The notes: generated by a model not told the origin, from the letters alone. Shown: positions 35,202-44,636, counted from the first letter of the stretch. The stretch is DNA of 64,000 bases from Acidisoma sp. L85 (GCF_009765865.1 NZ_LMUQ01000048.1:20600-84599), one strand, 5' to 3'. Program-made: numbers and translations.

Positions 35202-36314
35202 GTGAGCGGGCGAGTGCTTGTCTTTGTGGGGTCGCTGACCCGAAATACGCCCTTCTTCGGCCCGGCGCGCGGTGACGGCATCCATGTATTCGTCTTCGAC
35301 GGAGATAAAGGCGCACTTCAGCCTTTGAGCGTGACAACGGGCGCGGACAATCCGAACTATATCGCGTTTGATCCCGAGCAGAACGTCCTCTACGCGGCGA
35401 GCGAAGTCTTCGAGTGGCATGAGGGTATCGTAACCAGCTACGCGCTTGATCCGCTGTCGGGTGGGCTGACCTATATCAACAAGCAGCCGACGCTCGGCCA
35501 TCTCTCGGCCTTCGTCTCGCTGGATCGGCGCCGGCGCCACCTCCTTGTCTCGAATTACAGCATGCAGCCAGCGGCAACGAGACCGGGCAAGGCGCTGGTG
35601 GTTCTCCCGCTCGATGCCGGCACGATCAAGCCAGCGAGCGACAGCGTGGTGCGCGCCGGAACCGGCCCGAATGCCGAGCGGCAGGAGCGATCGCACGCGC
35701 ATTGTCTGGTCGAAACACCGGAGGGGCGGCTGGTCGCCGCGGATCTCGGAACCGACGAGGTCGCCTTCTACAATTTTGATGCCGAGGCCGGCCGCATGAG
35801 CGAGGAGCCAGTGGAAGTCATCGCCATGCCACCCGGTTCCGGACCACGCCATCTCGTCTGCTCGAAAGACGGCGCGCGAATCTATGTTCTCAACGAGATG
35901 GCTCAAACCGTGACGTTGTTGACTAGACCCGGTGAGGGCAGGTCTTACGAGATCGCGCAGAGTGTCTCGACCTTGCCGGAAGGGGCTGACACCAGCGGCA
36001 CATCGGCCGGGATTGTGCTTTCTCCCGATGGACGTTTCCTCTTTGCGAGCAATCGCGGCCATGACAGCATCATGGCGTTTCGCATCGACCCCGGCAGCGG
36101 GCGGCTAACCCAGATTGGTGCTTGCGCAAGTGGTGGCCGCACGCCGCGAACATTCGCCATTGATCCGTCGGGCGGCTTCCTCATCGTCGCCAATCAGGAA
36201 GGCCACAACCTCACGATTCTCCAGATCGACCAGGCGACCGGCGCGCTCGCCGACAATCAAACTTCCATCGAGCTGAGTTCGCCCATGTGCGTCTCCGTCG
36301 CGCTGCTGCCTTAG
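35202..36314 (+). CDS. Lactonase, seven-bladed beta-propeller (6-phosphogluconolactonase/YbhE family)
   Basis: This 370-residue protein starts at GTG 35202 and matches the lactonase/Pgl (YbhE-like) propeller family: IHVFVFDGDKGALQPLSVTT, NPNYIAFDPEQNVLYAASEV, SHAHCLVETPEGRLVAADLG, GSGPRHLVCSKDGARIYVLN and PRTFAIDPSGGFLIVANQEG. The His/Arg-rich blade motifs (AHCL, PRHLV) are typical of active members. It would open a sugar-derived lactone in the cytoplasm. It heads an operon with a CUT2 importer, starting 71 bp before the binding-protein gene. This makes oxidation of the imported sugar to an aldonolactone a reasonable route. Confidence 0.87.
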   Translation: MSGRVLVFVGSLTRNTPFFGPARGDGIHVFVFDGDKGALQPLSVTTGADNPNYIAFDPEQNVLYAASEVFEWHEGIVTSYALDPLSGGLTYINKQPTLGHLSAFVSLDRRRRHLLVSNYSMQPAATRPGKALVVLPLDAGTIKPASDSVVRAGTGPNAERQERSHAHCLVETPEGRLVAADLGTDEVAFYNFDAEAGRMSEEPVEVIAMPPGSGPRHLVCSKDGARIYVLNEMAQTVTLLTRPGEGRSYEIAQSVSTLPEGADTSGTSAGIVLSPDGRFLFASNRGHDSIMAFRIDPGSGRLTQIGACASGGRTPRTFAIDPSGGFLIVANQEGHNLTILQIDQATGALADNQTSIELSSPMCVSVALLP

Positions 36315-36385
36315 TGAACGGCGGTTCGTCGGCCAGCGACGAGGACTGTGAACGAAAAAACAAATAAGAAAGAGGAGTAACGACC

Positions 36386-37489
36386 ATGCGTTTGCGCCAA
36401 ACTCTCAAAACCGCCGCCGCCTCACTTAGCACCGTGGCTTTCGTTGCCGCGACGAGCCTGGCGCCGATCTCGCCGGCCTTCGCGGCCGATTCAGCCAACA
36501 GCAAGCCGAAAGGCTGGACCGATGCGTCGGTCGATTGCAAGGCGATCGGTCTTGCAAAGCCGCCGCCCTGGACCATCGGCGTGTCCAACTATGGCCTGAC
36601 CAACTCCTGGCGCGTCCAGATGATCGCCGAACTCAAGGCGGCGGCGGCGAAGGACAGTCGCATTAAAGGTCTCGTGATCACCAATGCGGACGGCAATATC
36701 GCCAAGCAGGTCTCGGATATCGAGGATCTGCTCACGCGCAATGTTGACGGGCTGCTCATCACGCCCCTGACGCCGGACGGTTTGAACGGACCGCTTCAGG
36801 ATGCGACCGACGATAAGGTGCCGACAGTCCTCTTCAACGATCGTGTTAACAGCAACAAATTCACCGGCATTGTTTGGGCCGATGAATACAAGTTCGGTGC
36901 GATCGGCGGCGCGTGGCTGAAAGAAAAGCTGAACGGCAAGGGCCAGATTGTCATGCTGGATGGCATCCCTGGAACGGCCGTGAACGATCTACGCTCACAA
37001 GGGGCGATCGACGCCATGGGACCGGGCATCAAGGTTCTCGCCCGTCAGCCCGGGGCTTGGGCTTACGACAAGGGCAAGGCGGCGATGGAGGATCTGATCT
37101 CCGCCTATCCGAAGATCGATGGCGTCTATTCGCAGGGCGGCGCGATGTCCCAGGGCGCGATCGACGCGCTGCTGGCGGCGAAGCGCCCGCTCGTGCCGAT
37201 GCCGGGTGAGGGGTATAATGGGTTCCTCAAGACCTGGTCGGACAACAAGTCGAAAGGCTTCTCAGCCATAGCGCCGGACGATCCCACCTGGCAGAGCAGC
37301 GCGGCGCTCGGGCTGCTGACGCAATGCCTCGCGGGCGGCACGATCCAGAAGTGGAAGGAATTGCCGATCCCGACCATCACCGATGCGAATGTCGACCAAT
37401 ATGTCCGGAAGGATTGCCCGGACGACGTCTGGGCCAATACGAAGATGACGCATGACGAAGTCACCAAACTCTACAAATGCGGCAGCTAG
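36386..37489 (+). CDS. Sugar ABC transporter substrate-binding protein
   Basis: This 367-residue protein has a signal peptide (about 1-33, ending SPAFA-A) and a type I periplasmic-binding fold: WTIGVSNYGLTNSWRVQMIA, LLTRNVDGLLITPLTPDGLN, VLFNDRVNSNKFTGIVWADE, GQIVMLDGIPGTAVNDLRSQ. Three or four Cys residues near both ends (VDCKAIG, LTQCLAGG, RKDCPDD, YKCGS) suggest disulfides. A GAAAGAGGAG ribosome site lies just before ATG 36386, which predicts strong expression. It is followed by its ATPase gene 26 bp later. Ligand is unknown. Confidence 0.88.
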   Translation: MRLRQTLKTAAASLSTVAFVAATSLAPISPAFAADSANSKPKGWTDASVDCKAIGLAKPPPWTIGVSNYGLTNSWRVQMIAELKAAAAKDSRIKGLVITNADGNIAKQVSDIEDLLTRNVDGLLITPLTPDGLNGPLQDATDDKVPTVLFNDRVNSNKFTGIVWADEYKFGAIGGAWLKEKLNGKGQIVMLDGIPGTAVNDLRSQGAIDAMGPGIKVLARQPGAWAYDKGKAAMEDLISAYPKIDGVYSQGGAMSQGAIDALLAAKRPLVPMPGEGYNGFLKTWSDNKSKGFSAIAPDDPTWQSSAALGLLTQCLAGGTIQKWKELPIPTITDANVDQYVRKDCPDDVWANTKMTHDEVTKLYKCGS

Positions 37490-37515
37490 GCTTTTAGCAG
37501 CCGACCGGCTTCGGC

Positions 37516-39027
37516 ATGGCTGACGGCTTCCTCGACATCCGCGCGGTCTCGAAGTCCTTCCGGGGAGTTCGGGCCGTGGATGATGTGTCGCTCAGCGTGC
37601 CGCGCGGGCATGTGCGAGCGATCCTCGGGGAAAATGGCGCCGGGAAATCGACGCTCATCAAGATGCTCTGCGGGGTCTACGCCGCGGATAGCGGCGAGAT
37701 CACGCTGGAGGGCGCCCGCATCGACGGGCTGCCGCCAGCCCGCTGCCTGCAGGCCGGCATTGTCGCGATCTACCAGGAATTCAACCTGGTGCCTCATCTC
37801 AGCGTGGCCGAGAATATCTTTCTCGGCCAATTGCCAAGCCGTCTCGGCAAGATCGAGCAGCGATCGCTGCGCGAGCGGACGCAGGCGCTGCTGACACGGC
37901 TCGGGGTTGACATCGATCCGGGACGACCGGTCGGCGAACTCAATGTCGCTGAGCAGCAAACCGTTGAGATTGCCAAGGCGCTATCACGCGACCTGCGCGT
38001 GCTGGTGATGGATGAACCGACCGCGGCGCTCAACGATGCCGAAATAGCGGCACTCTTCGCCATCATCCGCGGCCTGCGCGATGATGGCGTCTGCGTCCTC
38101 TATATCTCCCATCGCATGTCCGAGATTTTCTCTCTGGCCGATAGCGTGAGCGTGCTGAAGGATGGTCGGCATGTCGGTACGCATCTAATCGGCGAGGTGG
38201 ATCGAGATAGCCTGGTGCGAATGATGATCGGCCGCGAACTCAACGGCTATTACCCACCGCGCGAAACCTCCAATGGCGAGGTGATTCTTACGGCGACCGG
38301 CCTGCGGCATGGACGAAGTCTCGACGTCGATCGGATCGAGGTCCGGCGCGGCGAGATCGTCGGCCTGGCCGGGCTGGAAGGGCAAGGCCAGCGCGAATTG
38401 GCCCGTGCCCTTTGCGGCGTGTTGCCGCTTGATCATGGCGAGGTTTTCCTGGAGGGCCGGCGCCTCGACCTGTCATCGCCGGCCAAAGCCATCGCCGCCG
38501 GCATCGGCTTCATTCCGGACGACCGTAAAGGCGAAGGTCTCGCCATCGTGCGCTCCTGCGCCGAGAATATGGCGATGGAAAGCCTGTCCCTGCGGCGACG
38601 GGCCGGGTTGTTCGTTGACACACCGGCCGAGCGGCGATTTGTTGCGAAGATGGTTGAGATGCTGCGCATCCGGCTTGCCTCTCCGGCCCAACAGGCGCTC
38701 GACCTGTCAGGCGGCAACCAGCAGAAGCTCGTGCTCGCGAAAGTGCTGGGCATCGCGCCGCGCCTGCTTGTCATGGCGGAGCCAACGCGCGGCGTGGATG
38801 TCGGTGCCAAGCGCGAGATCTACAACATCATGCGCGACCTCGCGCGCCAAGGTGTCGGCATCCTGATGACATCGGGCGAGTTGCCGGAGATCCTCGGCAT
38901 GAGCGACCGCATCCTGGTCATGGCGCATGGCGCGGTGGTGGCCGAGTTTGAAGGCGCGGTGGCGACCGAGGAGATGGTCATGCGGGCCGCGACGCAGGAT
39001 CGTGACGCGATGCGGGCGACGGGATGA
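37516..39027 (+). CDS. Sugar ABC transporter ATPase, RbsA/MglA type
   Basis: This 503-residue protein has two ABC modules. The first has Walker A GENGAGKST, Q-loop AIYQEFNLVPHLSVAENIFL, Walker B VLVMDEPTAALND and ISHRMSEIF. The second has degenerate Walker A GLEGQGQREL, signature LSGGNQQKLVLAKVL and LLVMAEPTRGVDVGAK. The replacement of Asp by Ala in the second Walker B (MAEP) is an unusual detail, though the second site is often weak in this family. The stop overlaps the start of the first permease gene (ATGA). It energises the importer of the plus-strand operon. Confidence 0.9.
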   Translation: MADGFLDIRAVSKSFRGVRAVDDVSLSVPRGHVRAILGENGAGKSTLIKMLCGVYAADSGEITLEGARIDGLPPARCLQAGIVAIYQEFNLVPHLSVAENIFLGQLPSRLGKIEQRSLRERTQALLTRLGVDIDPGRPVGELNVAEQQTVEIAKALSRDLRVLVMDEPTAALNDAEIAALFAIIRGLRDDGVCVLYISHRMSEIFSLADSVSVLKDGRHVGTHLIGEVDRDSLVRMMIGRELNGYYPPRETSNGEVILTATGLRHGRSLDVDRIEVRRGEIVGLAGLEGQGQRELARALCGVLPLDHGEVFLEGRRLDLSSPAKAIAAGIGFIPDDRKGEGLAIVRSCAENMAMESLSLRRRAGLFVDTPAERRFVAKMVEMLRIRLASPAQQALDLSGGNQQKLVLAKVLGIAPRLLVMAEPTRGVDVGAKREIYNIMRDLARQGVGILMTSGELPEILGMSDRILVMAHGAVVAEFEGAVATEEMVMRAATQDRDAMRATG

Positions 39028-39965
39028 GCCTGCTGCGGCGGTTCCTGGGCAGTGGCGGGAACGCCCTGTTGCTCGTCTTCCTGATCATCCTTGCGATCAT
39101 CGTCGAGCCTGCTTTGATCAGCCCGCGCGCGATCAAGAACATCCTGACATCGGCTAATCCATTGATCGTTGTCGCGGTCGGCCAGGCGCTTGTGATGCTG
39201 ACCGGCGGCGTCGATCTCTCGGTGGGGTCGGTGATCAGCCTCTCGAACGTCATTGCCGCGCTGCTCATGCAGCGGTCGCCGGGTCTGGCAATTCCGATCA
39301 TGATATTCTGCGTCCTGGCGGGCATGGCGGTGGGACTGCTGAATGGCCTGCTGGTCGCCTATGCGCGGGTGAGCGCCTTCATCATCACTCTGGCGGTCGG
39401 CATTGCCTTACAGGGCGTCACACTCGACATCATGAAACAACCCGGCGGCGAGGTTACGCAAGGGTTGGCTCAGATTAGCCGTATCACCTGGGGCAGGGTG
39501 CCGGTCGTGACAATCGTCCTCGTCGTGCTGGTGCTGCTGCTGGCTTGGGCGATCCGCCGCACGCCGCTGGGCATCAGCCTCATCGCCGTCGGCGGCAATG
39601 AGGCGAGTGCGCGTATGTCGGGGCTGCCGGTATTGCGACTCAAGGCACTGGTCTATGTCATCTCCGGTGGTCTCGCGAGTTGCGCGGGGCTGCTGCTGGC
39701 CTCGCGCGTCAGCTCAGGCGATCCGCTGATCGGCACGCCCTACAGTCTCGATTCAATCACCGCCGCGGTGCTGGGCGGCACCAGCCTGGTGGGAGGAGTC
39801 ATCAGCGGTGTCGGGGCCCTGGTCGCGGGTGTGCTGCTCACGCTCATCAATACGTTGCTGAACCTGCGCGGCATGTCGCCCTTCCTGCAATGGATCGTCA
39901 AAGGCGCCATCCTGATTGCGGCACTGTCCCTCGATTTCCTGAGACGGAGGGCCCGCAGGACATGA
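39024..39965 (+). CDS. Sugar ABC transporter permease (RbsC-like), first of two
   Basis: This 313-residue protein has the CUT2 permease hallmark VVAVGQALVMLTGGVDLSVG followed by SVISLSN, helices starting NALLLVFLIILAIIVEPALI, and the late motif VLGGTSLVGGVISGVGALVA. It would form half of the membrane channel with the next gene product. Start and stop each overlap neighbours by four bases (ATGA), so the three genes are translationally coupled. No domain is fused here, unlike in the minus-strand operon. Confidence 0.88.
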   Translation: MSLLRRFLGSGGNALLLVFLIILAIIVEPALISPRAIKNILTSANPLIVVAVGQALVMLTGGVDLSVGSVISLSNVIAALLMQRSPGLAIPIMIFCVLAGMAVGLLNGLLVAYARVSAFIITLAVGIALQGVTLDIMKQPGGEVTQGLAQISRITWGRVPVVTIVLVVLVLLLAWAIRRTPLGISLIAVGGNEASARMSGLPVLRLKALVYVISGGLASCAGLLLASRVSSGDPLIGTPYSLDSITAAVLGGTSLVGGVISGVGALVAGVLLTLINTLLNLRGMSPFLQWIVKGAILIAALSLDFLRRRARRT

Positions 39966-40942
39966 AGGCGGTGCTTGGTGCAATCGGACGCACCCGCCTC
40001 GGCGGCTACGGCCACGCCCGATCGCAGGTCGCTGTATGGGCGGCGATCGTGGTGGTGCTGGCGGTGGCGGGCGTTTGCGCGCCGGGTTTCCTCACGGCGA
40101 ACCATCTGCTCGATGTCGCGCGTCAAGTGGCGAGCCTCGCGATCGTGACGGTGGGCCAGGTTTTCGTCATCACTGCCGGCGGCATCGATCTGTCGAACGG
40201 CATGGTGATGACGCTGATAACGGTGGTCGCGGCCGATCTGCTGAACGGCCAGAACACCTACACCGTGCCGGTGGTCCTGCTGTGTCTCGGCATCGGCCTG
40301 GCAGTAGGTTTGTTCAATGGATTTTTGGTGACGAAGCTGCGTATCCAGCCATTGATCGGCACGCTGGGGACATACGGAATCCTTCAAGGCACGGCCTATG
40401 TTTATTGCGCGGGCGCGCCCAAGGGTTCGATCTCGCCGAGCCTCAAAACCCTGGGGAATGGCTATGCGCTCGGCATTCCCTTGCCGGTGATTGTGGCGCT
40501 GGTGATTGTGTTGCTCGGCTACCTTGTCCTCAACCGCACAACCTTCGGGCGCGCGCTCTTCGCGACAGGGGCCAATCCGCGAACAGCCCGGCTGTCGGGT
40601 ATCGCCATCGACCGCACCATCATCCTCGCCTATGTCGTCTCAGGGCTGACAGCGGCGGCGGCGGGACTGGTGGTCGCGGGCTATATCGGGATCGGGAGCC
40701 TCTCGGCCGGTAACGACTTCAACCTGAACTCCGTGGCGGCGGCGGTGATCGGGGGCACGACGTTGGTTGGCGGCATCGGCTCCGTCTCCGGCGGCGCGGC
40801 GGCGGCGCTATTCCTGGGGCTGCTGGTGAGCCTGCTGCGCTTCCTCGGCCTGTCCTACAGCACGCAGCTCATCGTGCAGGGTGGTATCCTGGCCGCGGCG
40901 GTGCTTGCGCAGAGTCGCGCAACGCGGGGTGGCGGCCTTTAG
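39962..40942 (+). CDS. Sugar ABC transporter permease (RbsC-like), second of two
   Basis: ATG 39962 is used (MKAVLGAIGRTRLGG); the longer frame from 39680 is only read-through over the preceding gene. The 326-residue product shows AIVTVGQVFVITAGGIDLSN, the CUT2 signature, NRTTFGRALFATGANPRTAR in the cytoplasmic loop and AAVIGGTTLVGGIGSVSGGA near the end. It pairs with the previous permease. It is the last gene of the operon; an SDR gene is convergent 42 bp downstream. Confidence 0.88.
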   Translation: MKAVLGAIGRTRLGGYGHARSQVAVWAAIVVVLAVAGVCAPGFLTANHLLDVARQVASLAIVTVGQVFVITAGGIDLSNGMVMTLITVVAADLLNGQNTYTVPVVLLCLGIGLAVGLFNGFLVTKLRIQPLIGTLGTYGILQGTAYVYCAGAPKGSISPSLKTLGNGYALGIPLPVIVALVIVLLGYLVLNRTTFGRALFATGANPRTARLSGIAIDRTIILAYVVSGLTAAAAGLVVAGYIGIGSLSAGNDFNLNSVAAAVIGGTTLVGGIGSVSGGAAAALFLGLLVSLLRFLGLSYSTQLIVQGGILAAAVLAQSRATRGGGL

Positions 40943-40984
40943 CTTTTCGGCTTGGTCACCGCAGCGATCCAGCCAAGGTCGAGG

Positions 40985-41704
40985 TCAGCTCGCGACATAG
41001 CCACCGTCCACTGGAATGGTGACGCCGTTGATCAGGTTCGAGGCAGCCGAGGCCAGGAAAAGCGCGGTACCCGCGAGTTCCTCGGGCTCAGCCCATTCGC
41101 CATTCGGAAGCCGCGCCACCACCTTGCTATTGAAGGTTGGATCCTCCCGCCCGCCGCGGCTAATTTCGGTTTTGATCCAGCCGGGCGCTATGGCGTTGAC
41201 GCGGATATGGTCCTCGGCAAAACCGATCGCGAGGGACTTCGTCAAGGACACGATGGCGGTCTTGGCCGCGCTATAGGCCGGCACATGGGCCGCGCCGAAA
41301 TAAGAATACATAGAGGCGATGTTGATCAGGCAGCCGCGCGTCGCTTTCAGATGGCCGCGGAACGCATTGGCCAGGCGCAAATTGCCGACCAGATGCACGT
41401 CCAGAATCGACATGAAGACGGTCGGCTTGTATTCCTCCCAGCGGACGAGCCGGCCGGCGCAATGGATCAACACGTCCAGCCGCTCTACCCGCGCCGCCAG
41501 CGCTTCCACCGCCTCATCGCTGCATACGTCAAGCGGCTCAAAGCGTATCGCGTCCGGCAGGGTGCCCGGGGCGGGTGCCTTGAGGTCGGCAACAATCACC
41601 GTCGCACCCGCCTCCTGGAAAGCACGGGCGAAGGCACCGCCGATGCCGCCGGTACCCCCGGTGATGAGAACATGCTTGCCGGCAACGCTAAAATCAGGCG
41701 GCAT
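40985..41704 (-). CDS. Short-chain dehydrogenase/reductase, probably sugar or polyol dehydrogenase
   Basis: This 239-residue SDR has TGGTGGIG (15-22), Ser131 and Y144-x-x-x-K148 (AYSAAK). VIVADLKAP carries Asp40 at the end of beta-2, indicating NAD(H) preference. The C-terminal GTALFLASAASNLINGVTIP and VDGGYV are typical of sugar/polyol and gluconate dehydrogenases. It converges on the plus-strand sugar operon, whose first gene is a lactonase. A sugar-to-lactone oxidation followed by lactone hydrolysis would link the two, although they are on opposite strands. Confidence 0.87.
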   Translation of the reverse strand: MPPDFSVAGKHVLITGGTGGIGGAFARAFQEAGATVIVADLKAPAPGTLPDAIRFEPLDVCSDEAVEALAARVERLDVLIHCAGRLVRWEEYKPTVFMSILDVHLVGNLRLANAFRGHLKATRGCLINIASMYSYFGAAHVPAYSAAKTAIVSLTKSLAIGFAEDHIRVNAIAPGWIKTEISRGGREDPTFNSKVVARLPNGEWAEPEELAGTALFLASAASNLINGVTIPVDGGYVAS

Positions 41705-41808
41705 CTGCTTTCCTATCGATCGGTGGCGCGGGCAACTGCCGAGTATAGGCGTTGTAAGCGCGGGGGTGGCGTTGTTCGGGTGCCGCAGGCATTGCCATAT
41801 CCGACCAG

Positions 41809-43740
41809 CTACAGGCCCGGAGCGGATTCGAATAGCTTTTGCCCCAGTCCGACCAGCGCAATCATCGTGCCGTCGGTCAATGTGATTTGGTCGCTGCCAT
41901 TCGACAAGTGCTCCGACGCTATCGGATCGGAATCATAGCCACCGAAGTCGATTTGGTCGCCCTCTTTCATCCCTAGGATTACCTCCATGCCCCCTGCGTG
42001 CCCGGCGAGGAAGACGTAGGTATCCGGACCGGCCCCTCCGACTACTGTCGCGCTGCCAGTCCCGCCGATGACCGTGTCTGCTGCGTTATTCAGCCCGATC
42101 AGATCCGTGCCCCTGGCGCCGAGCGGGCTGGTGCTGAAGACTTCGGGCCCGACGCCGGTTTTCCCGTCTAGAACCGAGACTCCTATGCCGGCGATCAGCG
42201 TCGTGGAGCCGGTTCCCGCCGCGAAGGCCAAAAGGTTGTTGCCCCCGCCTATTGTGGAAGCTCCGTCGCCGGATCCGCCATGTAATGTGGCATTGCCCAC
42301 CCCGCCGGCAAGAAAGGTGGGGGCCGAGCCGGTGCCTCCAAACATTGTGGAGCTGCCCGTTCCGCCGGTTACTGAGACCGCCCCAGACCCTCCGCGGAAG
42401 AATAAGTCTGCGCCTTGCTGGTTATTGACAAGAGTCGGGCCGGAGCTCGCTATGATCGTGTTGCTCGCGTTCCCCACGACCGTCGTGCCGCCGGAGCCAG
42501 CGGAAATGGTATCGGCACCTCCAGCGACGATCAGGTCGTTCCCTGAGCCGCTGTAGAAGTCCGTCCCCGTTAGCAGGTCAGGTGCTAGATAGACGTTCAG
42601 GCTATCGCCACCACCCGTCACCGTGTCACTGCCCACGCTGTCGTAGACGGTCTGATATCCAGCGGGCACGGCCACATCGGAAGCCGCTCCAGCGACGATC
42701 AGTGTGCCGTTTGGCGTCGGCGCGGGGCTGGCGGGTGACGCGGTAAATGGCGTGACGACGATGACACCGTCGACGACATCGAAGGTAACGCTGTGGCCGA
42801 GAAACGCGTTGAGGCCGCTGTTAACGTAGCTCGCTCCATCGCCTGTAAGATTGGGTGGCGAGGTTTGCTCGCTTAACCGAACAAGCTGCGTACTGCCATT
42901 CGGTCCATCAGCGGTGAGCGTGAAGCTCGCATTGTCGGGGACAACCCCCGCCTGGAAGAACTGCTCGAGTGCGCCGTATTCGAAGGCCGTCCCGTAATGA
43001 ATATTGGTTTGCGGCGCGCCTGTATCCAATACTATGCCGGTATCGTAGGAGGTCGCGGTAGTGCCGTCGCTGACCGTAAGCGTGCCTTCGGCGACCTGTC
43101 CTGCTGCGCCGTTCAAGGAACTTGCTTGGATCAGTATCTGGGGATCCTTCGCTGTCGCTGCGATCTGCACGGCCGTCAACCCGATTTGTAGGTCGCCGAT
43201 CGAGTACAGCACGCCGCTCGTGATTGGCCCGAGGCTTGCGAGGCTGTTCAGTGATACGATGAAACCGTTCGAATACGCGCCGCCGAACTGCTCGAGGACC
43301 GATGACAAACCGTCCTTGATAGCCAGCGATGCGCCAAAGTCGCCGTAGAAGTTGCCGTATAGAGGCGGTGCGCCAGCGGCGACGGCGTTTTGATTCCAGC
43401 CGCCGCCTGTTCCGGTCTGGACGGTGATTTGCGCGACGGTGGCATCGGCTGAGAGGGCGCTTCCGTTAACCGTCAGGAAGGTGATGTTGGCTTGGCCGGC
43501 GTTCCCGGTATAGGCGATGTCGCTGCCGTAGCTATTGTAGATCGGAGCGCCGCCCGACGGGGAGAAGCTTCCCCAAGCGGCATCCGGGGCGACCCAGAAG
43601 CCTTTACCGCCCGTGTCCAATTCGTAGAGTTGGTAGTCTTTGCCTCCGTCCAGGCTGATTTCTATGCCGATCTTGTAAGTCCCATTCTCGTCGACAAAGT
43701 AGAGTGGAATGTCGGCAGTTTCCTGCTGCGGATTGGACAC
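41809..43740 (-). CDS. RTX-like glycine-rich secreted protein with pepsin-like twin DTG motifs
   Basis: This 643-residue protein starts at GTG 43740, ten bases after GGGAGG. Residues 1-330 contain LYELDTGGKGFWV (D42, W49) and GIVLDTGAPQTNI (D239), 197 residues apart, with a Tyr-Gly-Ser at 71-73 between. This resembles the two catalytic lobes and flap of A1 (pepsin-type) aspartic proteases, where the first motif is DTG followed by WV. Residues 370-600 are glycine-rich with nonapeptide-like GGxG/GSGxxxxxx repeats (SGSGNDLIVAGGADTISAGS, TVIGGTGSATVVGGAGPDTY), then DFGGYDSDPI, as in RTX/type I exported proteins with no N-terminal signal. No type I exporter is adjacent. Protease assignment is inference. 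Confidence 0.75.
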   Translation of the reverse strand: MSNPQQETADIPLYFVDENGTYKIGIEISLDGGKDYQLYELDTGGKGFWVAPDAAWGSFSPSGGAPIYNSYGSDIAYTGNAGQANITFLTVNGSALSADATVAQITVQTGTGGGWNQNAVAAGAPPLYGNFYGDFGASLAIKDGLSSVLEQFGGAYSNGFIVSLNSLASLGPITSGVLYSIGDLQIGLTAVQIAATAKDPQILIQASSLNGAAGQVAEGTLTVSDGTTATSYDTGIVLDTGAPQTNIHYGTAFEYGALEQFFQAGVVPDNASFTLTADGPNGSTQLVRLSEQTSPPNLTGDGASYVNSGLNAFLGHSVTFDVVDGVIVVTPFTASPASPAPTPNGTLIVAGAASDVAVPAGYQTVYDSVGSDTVTGGGDSLNVYLAPDLLTGTDFYSGSGNDLIVAGGADTISAGSGGTTVVGNASNTIIASSGPTLVNNQQGADLFFRGGSGAVSVTGGTGSSTMFGGTGSAPTFLAGGVGNATLHGGSGDGASTIGGGNNLLAFAAGTGSTTLIAGIGVSVLDGKTGVGPEVFSTSPLGARGTDLIGLNNAADTVIGGTGSATVVGGAGPDTYVFLAGHAGGMEVILGMKEGDQIDFGGYDSDPIASEHLSNGSDQITLTDGTMIALVGLGQKLFESAPGL

Positions 43741-43770
43741 GTTTCCCGCGCCTCCCGTGATTTGAGCTAG

Positions 43771-44636
43771 AGCCTGTTATGTACTTTTTGGTGTCCGCGC
43801 GATAATAGGGAGGCATGTGTGCTGCCTCGACCCGTAAGCCTTATCCCTCTGATGTGACCGACGAAGAATGGTCGCTTGTGGTCAGTTACCTGACCCTGAT
43901 GAAGGAGGATGCGCCGCAGAGAGACTATCCGCTGCGGGAGCTGTTCAACGCTCTGCGCTATGTAATCCGCTATGGCATTGCGTGGCGCGCGATGCCGAAC
44001 GACCTTCCACCCTGGCATGCGGTCCATCAGCAGGCGCACCGCTGGCTGGCGGCTGGATGTTTCGAGGCCCTGGCGCAGGATTTGCGGGCCATTCTGCGTT
44101 TGGCGGCAGGACGCCGCGAGGAACCGACGGCGGCCATCATAGATAGCCGCACGCTGCGTTCCACGCCTGAAAGCGGCACACGGGCGGGGTATGACGGAGC
44201 CAAACGGAAGCGCGGATCGAAGGTCCACATGGCGGTCGATACCCTTGGTCACCTGTTGGCATTGCACGTGACGCCCGCGGACGTTGGCGATCGGGACGCT
44301 GTCGCTCGCCTGGCCGCCGACATCCAAGACGCCACCGGCGATGCTGTCTCTCTTGCCTACGTCGATCAAGGTTACACCGGCGACAGGGCGGCAGAGGCCG
44401 CTGCGGCGGAAGGGATCAGGCTCGAGGTGGTAAAGCTGCCCGAAGCCAAGCGAGGCTTCGTGCTTCTTCCCAGGAGATGGGTTGTCGAACGATCGTTTGC
44501 CTGGGCCACACGTTGCCGACGGCTCGTCAAGGATTACGAGCGCTATGCAACAACCCTCGCCGGCTTCCACGTCATCGCCTTCGTCGGATATATGCTCAAA
44601 CAAGCTTTGGCCCTTATGCAAGGTGCATGACACTCT
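43771..44636 (+). mobile_element. IS5-family insertion sequence, 866 bp
   Basis: Imperfect terminal inverted repeats AGCCTGTTATGTAC (43771-43784) and the complement of GTGCATGACACTCT (44623-44636) match at 10 of 14 positions, more if extended inward. CTAG flanks the element at 43767-43770 and 44637-44640, a likely target duplication of the YTAR type seen in IS427-group IS5 elements. One transposase gene fills it. It lies 27 bp upstream of the RTX-like gene start. Confidence 0.8.
43815..44630 (+). CDS. IS5-family transposase
   Basis: This 271-residue DDE transposase has an N-terminal IS5-type domain (YPSDVTDEEWSLVVSYLTLM, LFNALRYVIRYGIAWRAMPN, LPPWHAVHQQAHRW) and the catalytic residues: Asp in TAAIIDSRTLRS, Asp in LAYVDQGYTGD, and Glu in RRWVVERSFAWATRCRRL. 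The final YERYATTLAGFHVIAFVGYM is the standard C-terminus. AGGGAGGC precedes ATG 43815. The gene is intact in one frame, so the element may still be mobile. It carries no passenger gene. Confidence 0.92.
   Translation: MCAASTRKPYPSDVTDEEWSLVVSYLTLMKEDAPQRDYPLRELFNALRYVIRYGIAWRAMPNDLPPWHAVHQQAHRWLAAGCFEALAQDLRAILRLAAGRREEPTAAIIDSRTLRSTPESGTRAGYDGAKRKRGSKVHMAVDTLGHLLALHVTPADVGDRDAVARLAADIQDATGDAVSLAYVDQGYTGDRAAEAAAAEGIRLEVVKLPEAKRGFVLLPRRWVVERSFAWATRCRRLVKDYERYATTLAGFHVIAFVGYMLKQALALMQGA

Noticed and set aside
37516..39027. Ala in the second Walker B of the RbsA-type ATPase as a sign of inactivation
   Set aside because: The second nucleotide site is commonly degenerate in this family and the first site is intact.
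42000..42600. Repeats in the RTX gene as a possible DNA repeat array or CRISPR
   Set aside because: The repeats are protein-level glycine motifs with variable codons; no identical direct repeats with regular spacers.
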